Translations under genes and position numbers: made by a program | Notes under the pieces: model-generated | Databases searched by the model: none | What the model saw: only the letters and a program-made list of their open reading frames with translations | Told to the model about the DNA's origin: nothing | Part shown: in pieces, positions 9,839-17,600 of the stretch | How the letters are laid out: each line of letters begins with the position of its first letter | Numbering within the stretch: the first letter of the stretch is position 1 | Assembly (NCBI RefSeq): GCF_902150025.1 | Contig: NZ_CABFVS010000035.1 | Location: forward strand, 1 to 41,573 | DNA length: 41,573 nucleotides | Direction of reading: 5' to 3' | Origin: Bartonella massiliensis | Lineage (GTDB): Bacteria; Pseudomonadota; Alphaproteobacteria; Rhizobiales; Rhizobiaceae

Positions 9839-10087
9839 TACAATAAGCCTTCGGATAGGCTTTGTCGTGCCATGGGTAGTCGTTCTGTAAGTCTCGAGGG
9901 GCGCCCTGAAATCATGGCCGGTCAACCGCTTCTCCTGCAAGGGTTTCGAGGCGAAATCAATGGCACATGGAAAGCTGCTACCGTGACCCATCGCTATGAG
10001 AAAGCAAGTGGCTACACCACAGAAATGACCCTCGAAGCATCAAATCAAGGAAAGGAAACGGGAGAAAAGAAAACTTCATCAGAGTAG
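9839..10087 (+). pseudogene. 3' fragment of a phage late control gene D protein
   Basis: Roughly 80 residues of coding sequence matching the C-terminal end of phage GpD-type tail proteins, recognisable by 'EGRPEIMAGQPLLLQGFRGE' and 'WKAATVTHRYEKASGYTT'. In intact phages this protein is a spike-associated tail component of about 350 residues. Here the 5' three quarters are missing. The frame can be followed upstream of the first ATG (9872) to about 9839, which shows that the ATG is internal rather than a true start. It has no promoter or ribosome binding site of its own. It lies about 470 bp from a tRNA-Gln gene, a common phage attachment target, and is best read as prophage debris. Confidence 0.75.
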
Positions 10088-10554
10088 AAAATCAAAGGGT
10101 CAAGTTGATCTTTTGATTGGTCGTGATGCTTTTTGAGATCAACGTGCAATGTTTGCACTTTGGGTGGGAGAGAGCAATTGGATCAACATGACCGAATTCC
10201 TTTCGTTTAAGCAATAGGGTAATGTTTATCCGTTTCCTAGAAGTATCTTTTGTTTTTAATAATGTCTCAGAAATCTAAAAAGCTATTACGCAATTTATGC
10301 TAAAAGAAGACATGCCATTTTATGCAGGTTGCTTCTCAAGTAACGCGATTCCTATAATAGGATTCTGGCTGATGACTGATCATCAAAAATTGCGACCTTC
10401 AAGAGCAAAAAATAGAGACTCATTAAACAGTCTTTAAACGATCTTTGAAGGGGCTTTGAAGACCCTTTGAAAATCATTTGAGAAAAAATAAATTGGTACA
10501 AAATCTAGTGGAAAAATATACAAAACCCACTGGCAAGCTACACTACAGCTACAT
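10088..10554. other. Region between phage fragment and tRNA-Gln
   Basis: No intact gene. A short + strand frame around 10110-10221 reads like decayed coding sequence ('LIGRDAF', stop, 'DQRAMFALWVGESNWINM') and may be further phage debris; I do not recognise it. The remainder up to the tRNA shows nothing I can assign. Confidence 0.4.
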
Positions 10555-10628
10555 TGGCTGGGGAACTTGGATTCGAACCAAGATTGACGGAGTCAGAGTC
10601 CGCTGTTCTACCATTAAACTATTCCCCA
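10555..10628 (-). tRNA. tRNA-Gln (anticodon CTG)
   Basis: A 74-nt cloverleaf on the reverse strand. The acceptor stem TGGGGAA pairs with TTCCCCA, the anticodon stem GCGGA/TCCGT encloses CTCTGAC with anticodon CTG, the T-loop has GGTTCGAATCC, and the discriminator base is G. The CCA end is encoded in the DNA (10555-10557). It reads CAG glutamine codons. Confidence 0.95.
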
Positions 10629-10693
10629 ATAAGTCTATTTTACTGTTTCTAGCAGATTCTAAAGTGCACGCAAGTGCAAAAAATCTTTTTAGA

Positions 10694-11452
10694 TTATCGA
10701 TAATAAAGAGCAATAGGGATATCATTGATCGTTTTTATTTGGATATCGACATCATAAATGTCTTTAAGAATTTCTGGCTGCATAATTTCTTTGGGAGTCC
10801 CATAATAGGCTGCTTTTCCATTTTTCAATGCGACGATCGTATCGGAATAAGATGAGGCAAAATTAATATCATGCATCACAATGAGAATGGTTTTTTTAAG
10901 TTCGTCAGCAGTGCGGCGTAACTGCTTCATCATAGAAACGGCATGTTTCATATCCAGATTGTTTAATGGTTCGTCTAAGAGAAGATAATCGGTATCTTGA
11001 CAGATGACCATCGCGATAAATGCACGTTGGCGCTGCCCCCCAGACAGCTCATCTAAAAAACGGTCCTTTAAATCTTGTAAGCCGAGATAGTGTAGTGCAC
11101 TGTCGATAAATTGTTTATCTTCTTTATTGTACCAGCCTTTTGAGTAAGGATAGCGTCCAAAACTTACTAAATCGTACACGGTTAAACGGAAGGATAAAGG
11201 ATTATCTTGACGCAAAATTGAAAGCTTTTGAGCCAAAATGTCATGAGGCAATTTATCAATATCAAAATTATCGATATGAATAGTTCCTTTGTCGTGTGAT
11301 AAAAGACGTCTTATCAGCATTAAAAGAGTTGATTTTCCCGAACCATTGGGCCCAATAAGAGAAATAATCCCTCCTTTAGGAAGATGAAGGCATAAGCTAT
11401 CGATAATCAATCGTGCACCGTAAGCCTTGGAAAGATGATTGATTTCAATCAT
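10694..11452 (-). CDS. Iron-siderophore ABC transporter ATPase
   Basis: A 252-residue cytoplasmic ATPase of the FepC/CeuD/YclP class that drives ferric-siderophore import. Walker A is 'GPNGSGKST', the Q-loop region is 'SILRQDNPLSFRLTV', the signature is 'LSGGQRQRA', Walker B is 'YLLLDEPLNNLD', and the switch histidine is in 'VMHDINFA'. The 'VSFGRYPYSKG' segment is typical of the Ceu/Fat/Ycl subgroup. It is the last gene of a reverse-strand operon (binding protein, two permeases, ATPase); its start overlaps the stop of the upstream permease by 4 bases. It ends about 65 bp from the tRNA-Gln gene. All catalytic motifs are intact. Confidence 0.93.
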   Translation of the reverse strand: MIEINHLSKAYGARLIIDSLCLHLPKGGIISLIGPNGSGKSTLLMLIRRLLSHDKGTIHIDNFDIDKLPHDILAQKLSILRQDNPLSFRLTVYDLVSFGRYPYSKGWYNKEDKQFIDSALHYLGLQDLKDRFLDELSGGQRQRAFIAMVICQDTDYLLLDEPLNNLDMKHAVSMMKQLRRTADELKKTILIVMHDINFASSYSDTIVALKNGKAAYYGTPKEIMQPEILKDIYDVDIQIKTINDIPIALYYR

Positions 11453-12399
11453 TTTAATTTTCCCTTCATCAGTAACATTAAGAAGACTGTCCCTCCACAG
11501 AACTCAATAATAAAACTTAAACGCCCTGCCATATGAAAAATTTGCTCTAAAATAAATTGTCCCCCCACCAAACAAATAACCGCTAATAATATTGCAATTG
11601 GCACAACAACACTGTGTTTTGCTTGAGGAGAAAATTCATAAGCAAGGTTGGCAACTAACAGTCCAAAAAAGGTGACGGGGCCTACCAATGCGGTGGAAAT
11701 GGATACAAAAATGGAAACAAAAATAAGGATAGCTGTCGCGCTTTTATGGTAATTAACGCCGAGATTGAGGGCATTTTCACGCCCTAAAGCCAAAATATCA
11801 AGAAGATGGCGTGAGCGCCAACCAATCAAACTCACAATGAAAACAATGATGGTGGCAAAGCTTATGAGGGATGTATTAAATTTATTGAAATTTGCAAACA
11901 TAATATCCGTTAAATTCATCATTTGGTCTGGATTGAGTTGCAATTGCATAAACATTCGTAAACTGAAAAAAAATCCCCCTAAAATAACACCAATCAAAAG
12001 CGTTAAATGAAGCCCTTTTAAGCTTCCTGAAAAGAGCCAACGAAAAAGGCTTGTTGAAAAAAAAATGAGAATGAGAGCTTCGAGAATGAGCTGTCCTTCT
12101 TCATTTAAAAAAGGCAAGGAAAGAGAGCCTACAAAATATATCAAAACAGTCTTTATTAAGATATAAAGCTGATCAAATCCCATAATAGAAGGAGTAAGAA
12201 GACGGTTATTAACGATTGTTTGAAATAAAACCGTAGAAACGCTTATTGCATAGGCAATAAGGAGCAAAGAGATGAGTTTTGTAAGACGAAAGCTCCATGT
12301 ATAAACATTAATATTCCATGTCATGTAAAGACTGATGACAATACATGCTAGAATGATAAGCATTGTTAGGATACATACTGTTTTTTTTCTTCTATCCAA
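11449..12399 (-). CDS. Iron-siderophore ABC transporter permease (FecCD family, second)
   Basis: A 316-residue polytopic membrane protein of the FecCD family, closest in feel to FatC/CeuC/YclO. There are about nine hydrophobic helices; 'NNRLLTPSIMGFDQLYIL' lies near residue 67 and 'VGPVTFFGLLVANLAYEF' near residue 235, the latter being the coupling region of these permeases. The start overlaps the stop of the preceding permease by 8 bases and the stop overlaps the ATPase start by 4, so all three are tightly coupled. It would form the channel together with the product of the gene at 12392-13348. Confidence 0.92.
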   Translation of the reverse strand: MDRRKKTVCILTMLIILACIVISLYMTWNINVYTWSFRLTKLISLLLIAYAISVSTVLFQTIVNNRLLTPSIMGFDQLYILIKTVLIYFVGSLSLPFLNEEGQLILEALILIFFSTSLFRWLFSGSLKGLHLTLLIGVILGGFFFSLRMFMQLQLNPDQMMNLTDIMFANFNKFNTSLISFATIIVFIVSLIGWRSRHLLDILALGRENALNLGVNYHKSATAILIFVSIFVSISTALVGPVTFFGLLVANLAYEFSPQAKHSVVVPIAILLAVICLVGGQFILEQIFHMAGRLSFIIEFCGGTVFLMLLMKGKLK

Positions 12400-13348
12400 G
12401 ACGCTTTCTCCAGCGTAAAAGCAGTATCATAAAAATAAAACTACCGATCACGCCCATCATGGTGCTAATGGGAACTTCAAAAGAAGGATGAATAATTCGT
12501 CCTAAAAGGTCACAAATCAAGACCAATCCTGCGCCACTGATGGCTACCCAAGGAGCACTATAGCGCATATTATCTCCCATGAAACTTGAAACAATATTTG
12601 GAATAATCAATCCGACAAAAGGAATACGACCGACAGTACAGACGACAACCGCGGTGATTGAGGCAACAATAAAAAGACCAAAAAACATGACAACACGATA
12701 ATTTAATCCAAGATTATTGGTTAAATCTTCTCCCAAACTTGCAACCGTAAAGCGATCAGCAGTACAATAGGCAAGAATACACAAAGGAAGGGAGAGCCAT
12801 AAAAGTTCGTATTTCCCTTCAAGAATCATGGCAAAACTGCCAAATAAGTAAGCTTGAAGAGAAGGAAGGAGCATTTCATAATCTGCAATGGCATTGGTTA
12901 ATGAGCCGATAATATAGCTTAGCATAATCCCTGTAAGGGGAACAATGAGAGCAGATTTTAGAGGAATGCGACGTAATAAAAACATAAAAAGTAAAGTGCC
13001 CATCATGGCAAAAAGTGTTGCAACGACCATTTTTCCTAAAACAGGGATATTGGGCAGAAAAATCATAATAAAAAGAATGCCAAGGGAAGCCGATTCAACT
13101 GTTCCTGCGGTTGATGGTTCAACAAAGCGATTACGTGTCAACAGTTGCATAATCATGCCTGAAAGTGCAAGTGCTGCTCCTACTAAAAGAATTGCAATAG
13201 TGCGAGGAAGACGTGTTTGCCAAAAAATAAGCCAAGCATGGGGATCGGCGGCGAAGAGATCAGAAGGCGTAACATCAGAATAACCAACAAAAATGCTGAG
13301 GATAGACAGGGGAATTAGAAATGCTATGGTTATCCAGGAATTCTTCAC
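12392..13348 (-). CDS. Iron-siderophore ABC transporter permease (FecCD family, first)
   Basis: A 318-residue FecCD-family permease of the FatD/CeuB/YclN type. Recognisable segments are 'RLPRTIAILLVGAALALSG' near residue 45, 'NRFVEPSTAGTVESASLG' near residue 72, and 'GRIPFVGLIIPNIVSSFMG' near residue 243, the coupling loop before the last helices. It is separated from the binding-protein gene by about 105 bp that contain a hairpin, and overlaps the next permease by 8 bases. Together these genes make a complete inner-membrane importer; no outer-membrane receptor gene is visible in the window. Confidence 0.92.
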   Translation of the reverse strand: MKNSWITIAFLIPLSILSIFVGYSDVTPSDLFAADPHAWLIFWQTRLPRTIAILLVGAALALSGMIMQLLTRNRFVEPSTAGTVESASLGILFIMIFLPNIPVLGKMVVATLFAMMGTLLFMFLLRRIPLKSALIVPLTGIMLSYIIGSLTNAIADYEMLLPSLQAYLFGSFAMILEGKYELLWLSLPLCILAYCTADRFTVASLGEDLTNNLGLNYRVVMFFGLFIVASITAVVVCTVGRIPFVGLIIPNIVSSFMGDNMRYSAPWVAISGAGLVLICDLLGRIIHPSFEVPISTMMGVIGSFIFMILLLRWRKRLG

Positions 13349-13378
13349 GTTAAATCATTTTCTAACAAAACCTAATAG

Positions 13379-13415
13379 AAAAGCAAAGGTTGCTTAATAA
13401 ACAACCTCTGCTTTT
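13379..13415 (-). promoter_or_regulatory. Intercistronic hairpin after the siderophore-binding protein gene
   Basis: AAAAGCAAAGGTTG (13379-13392) pairs with CAACCTCTGCTTTT (13402-13415) with a single mismatch. It lies between the binding protein and the first permease, the same place as the hairpin in the peptide importer operon. It probably lowers expression of the membrane genes or protects the upstream mRNA; this is inference. Confidence 0.6.
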
Positions 13416-13453
13416 AAATTTTATTTATAGTGCAAGCAAGTTTTTTTGTATGC

Positions 13454-14401
13454 TTATTTGCTCTTTGTAAAGGCTTCATTGATTTGCTTGGCGGTTTCAA
13501 GGAGTCCGGTTAAACCACCGCTTGCACGATACCAACTCCAAGAGTCCAAATAAATAATCTGGTTTTGTTTGCTCGCTGTTGTACGGTGCACAAGCTCATT
13601 ATTAAGCAGTTGTGCTGCGGATTGTCCTTCCCGTCCAATAGCCGCATCACGATCAATAACCAACAACCAATCAGGATTTGTCTCAAGAATAAACTCAGGA
13701 GAAATGAGTTGTCCATGTTTTTGTACAGTGAGCTTATCGGTTGCAGGAGCAATTCCAAAAGCGGAATGGAAAATATCAAAACGTGACTTTGGTCCCAAAG
13801 CACTTATTTTTCCGCCAGAGGTCATAAGGACGAGCCCAGTGCCTTTCCCTTGAGTATTTTGGCGGACTTCAACTAAAGTTTCATCAAGTTTTGCAATTTC
13901 TTTTTCTGCTTCTTGTTCTTTGCCAAAAATTTTGCCCAAGATAGACACATTCCGTTTAATATCGTCAAGAGAATTTTCGTTTCCTATTGTTAGATCAATC
14001 GTTGGAGCGATTTTGGATAAATCTTTATATTTTGCTTGCGTTCTGGAGGAAATAATAATCAAATCGGGTTGGAGAGTGGCAATTTTTTCATAATCCGGTT
14101 CAAAAATAGTCCCGATTTTTTCATATTTTGCATCATTAAATTGTTCTAAATAGGAAGGCTTGTGTCCTTCAGGAATACCGACAACTGCTTTAATCCCAAG
14201 GCGATTCATATTATCAAGCGTAGCAATATCAAACACCACAACCTTTTGCGGAGAAGAAGGAACAGAAGTTGTTCCTGAAACATGAGTAATTGTTACATTT
14301 TTACTACTGGTATTTGCAATACTGACCTGTGTCCATAAAATCATTGCAAAGCTGATTGTAACCAGTAAGACAGAAGTCACCCATTTCATATATTTTACCA
14401 T
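13454..14401 (-). CDS. Iron-siderophore ABC transporter substrate-binding protein (FatB/CeuE type)
   Basis: A 315-residue periplasmic binding protein of the FatB/CeuE/YclQ group, which captures ferric siderophores, mostly catecholates such as petrobactin or enterobactin fragments. An N-terminal hydrophobic segment (residues about 8-30) acts as signal peptide; no lipobox is evident. The core contains 'SPQKVVVFDIATLDNMNRLG', 'DYEKIATLQPDLIIISSR' and 'LDSWSWYRASGGL', all group hallmarks. The start at 14401 is preceded by AAGGATG; a second ATG five codons later is possible. It heads the operon and is transcribed divergently from AT1. The exact siderophore cannot be told from sequence, and no siderophore biosynthesis genes are present. 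Confidence 0.92.
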   Translation of the reverse strand: MVKYMKWVTSVLLVTISFAMILWTQVSIANTSSKNVTITHVSGTTSVPSSPQKVVVFDIATLDNMNRLGIKAVVGIPEGHKPSYLEQFNDAKYEKIGTIFEPDYEKIATLQPDLIIISSRTQAKYKDLSKIAPTIDLTIGNENSLDDIKRNVSILGKIFGKEQEAEKEIAKLDETLVEVRQNTQGKGTGLVLMTSGGKISALGPKSRFDIFHSAFGIAPATDKLTVQKHGQLISPEFILETNPDWLLVIDRDAAIGREGQSAAQLLNNELVHRTTASKQNQIIYLDSWSWYRASGGLTGLLETAKQINEAFTKSK

Positions 14402-14601
14402 TGTGATTTCATCCTTTTTATCACGTAATTACAAGAGTTTGTGCACTTAAAAACTTAACTTAGGCATTTTTATGCACAAAATGACGTAACAATAAATAAC
14501 ACTATGTTGTAAAGTTGACTAACATATGGTACAAATTGTTCACTTACCTCATTTTCACTTAATTCTAGTGTTTTTGCAACATTATTTAGAAAGTTTGACA
14601 T
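14402..14601. promoter_or_regulatory. Divergent intergenic region with inverted repeat
   Basis: This 200-bp region must hold the promoters of both the siderophore importer (-) and AT1 (+). TTTGTGCA (14438-14445) and TGCACAAA (14473-14480) form a perfect 8-bp inverted repeat 27 bp apart and could bind a regulator. I could not assign -35/-10 boxes. It lacks the TTTACA/AAATACA promoter seen before AT2, AT3 and AT5. Confidence 0.45.
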
Positions 14602-17600
14602 ATGATCAATGTATTTAAAAAGCGTACACATTTGTATGCACTGACAACAAGTATTTTTTTCTTTTCTTTACAATTACAAGGTGCGAATGCAATAGCGCGG
14701 TCGATTGGTGATTCATCGGGGCAAGGGATGAACGGGATTAATCCTGTACCTGTAGGTAGTTCAGTGGATGGAGTTAATTTTGATCTATCCGGTTTTTTTT
14801 CGTCGATGAAGAAGTCCGTTTCTGGAACTCAGGGGCAGCCCGTTTCTGGAACTCAAAAGAAGATTATTGGGGTTTTAGCTAAAGACCATCAGTTAGTTTT
14901 TGCCAATAAGATAAAAGTCTCCAATTCTCTTATAGGAGCTGCAGCTGTATCGCATTCGGTTATTATATTGACAGATTCAAGTATTATTACCCCAGTATTG
15001 GGATTGTACAGTGATAAATCTGACATACTGATGGCATCAGGAATAGTGAGTCTTGGTGACAGTGGTATAGGGGTTATGTTAGGAAATAATGCATCTGTTA
15101 TTTTAAATCAAGTTAAGATTAAAACCACTGAAAGAGAAAACGCGCAAGAAGAAAACGCGCAAGATGTGAATGATGTGAATAATGGGGGGGGGGAAATTAA
15201 GAATATTGGCTTTCTAACACTTGGGGGGATTGTTTCCTTTAATCATGGGACCTATACTTGTGGTGGTCATTGTTCTGCTTTGTGGGTCAGTAAAGATAAT
15301 CCTCTATCTAGTTCATTTAATCTCGCTTCATCTGATTCTAATTCATTTAATTCTAGAAGCTCTAAAACTGAAAGATCTAAAATAAGGGAAAGTTTGGTTG
15401 GTGAAGAAGATAAACTTTGGGCTAATGTTGCTGCAACTATTAGCTCTATGCAGCCTATTATAAATGAAAAGTATAATCATCCTTGGAAGATTAGTGCGAG
15501 TATGCATAGGTCAACTATTACCATGAAGGAGAAAAATTCTTATGGTATAGTTTTTAAAAATATTATTGGGGATGATGCAGAGCGTGATCAAAGCCAAAGC
15601 AGGGGCGCGCGCGTGGTTTTTTTGCAAAATACTCAGATCAATGTTGAGAAAGGTGTTGGTATTTATGGTGAGGATTTAAATGGTTATGTTATTTTAAAAG
15701 AAGGATCAAGGATTGCCGGTGATTTATTTTTGAAAGCTACATCAGCTTCTGAGGTATCTGTTTTTTCTCAGCAGTCAACGATTGTAGGAGGTGCACGTAT
15801 TTATGACAATGCTGCTGCTAAATTTTATTTATCCGATAACTCACAATGGCTGTTATCAAAAAGTAAATTTTTCCCTTCTGAGAATAAACCTTCTTCTTCT
15901 GAGAATGTGGGTTGTGATTCATGTATTTCGTCTATAAATCTTAAAGATAGTTCTATTAAGTTTATGCGTCCGCAAGCTGAGCAAGATTATAAAACACTTT
16001 ATATAGGAAGAAATAATGGCACGGTTTACAGTGCTACAGGAGAATCAGGGATTTACTTTAATGTACTTGTACTTCCTGTTGTAAGTGATAATAATGTAAA
16101 TGATAATAGTGTATCTGACAAACTTTTTATTCATGGTAATGTTTCTGGACAAACTAAAGTATATGTGAATGCTTTTGTCAGCAGAGATTCAGGGCAGAAT
16201 AATAATAGTATAATAGAAAATTCGAATAAATTTCAGAGTATTTCACTTATTCAAGTGTCGGGCGAGGCTCAACAGGATAGTTTTATTTTAGCAAATGATT
16301 ATGTCACTCTAGGACGTTTACCTTATCAGTATAAGCTTCGCGCTTATAACAAAGACGGAATTTGGTATTTCTGCTTAGAAGATAAGGACTATATGAAGAA
16401 TGGAGAGCCCGATTCAAGTGTTTTAGAAAAAGATAAAAATACTGTTGAAACAAGAAAGCCTATTTCTTCACCGGCTAATCTTGGCAGATCTGAAATATCT
16501 GGGGATGGTGAGCTTACTCCTGTACCCCTTCTGGATCCTACATCTGGAGCTTCAGATGAGATATCTGTTTCTTCATCTAGAAATAATTCATCTGTTAATC
16601 TTGGAAGATCTGATACAGGTGATGTTTCTGTAACTAACGTGCTTGCACCTCTAGAATCAGTTGCTACAGACAATGTAACGCTTAATAGTTCTGCAAAAAA
16701 TGAGATTTCTACAAAGCCTGATGCAGTTTCTGCTGCTGTTGGTCGTATTCTTTTGCTTAGTCATTCTGATAATGGAAGTGTTTCTTCTGAAAAAACGCTT
16801 TCTTCTACATGTGATACTACACAGAATAATGGTGAAAAGGAATCGCAAACTTCTTATTCATGCAGTGATGGTAAAACATATACAGTGAAAGATCGTACAC
16901 TGAAGGCTAATAGTGATACTGAGCATTCTATGCATGCAAAGAATAAGGATACAGTTATTAAGCTAGAGAATGTTACCATTAATGGTGCGGATGCTTCTGA
17001 TTTAAAGAATGGTACCGGTTTGGCAGAGTCAAAGCTTGTTAGTGCTGTGCTTGCAGAAGAGGGCGCAGAGGTTATTTTGGATAAAGACTCAACAATTACA
17101 TCTTCTGTAATTGGTCTTGAAGCTAAAAATGGTGGAAAGATTACGATGAGTAAAGGAAAGGTCGATGCGTATCATGTGGGCGCTTTGGCAGATTCTGGAT
17201 CATCTGTTAACCTGAAAGGCACGACAATTAATGTGACGGGGGATTTTGCAGCGGCTGGTTTGGAGAGTAAGGCTGGTAAAATAACCATGGACTCTGGGAC
17301 TGTTAGTACGACAGGGGGCGTGGCAGTGAAGTCGAAATCTGGGGGTGGTGTTCAATTAGATAAAGTTCACATTACTGTGAAAAAAGAGAAAGGGAAGTTG
17401 GATTCTACAAGTATAGATGGTGCAGCTTTTATGTTGAGTGGTAATTCTTCTGTTGATTTTAAAAATGGAAATGTTGTTACTGATGGACATGCTTTGGTTA
17501 TAAGAGCTAATGATAGTGATGCGGCTGAGACCGGTTCTTCTAGAAGAAAGAGATCCTCTGATGCTCGTCCTACTATGAATCATGCTAATATCGAATCTTC

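Noticed and set aside
9686..9991. Reverse-strand open frame of 101 codons
   Set aside because: It overlaps the gpD fragment on the other strand and a very AT-rich stretch, with no recognisable domain.
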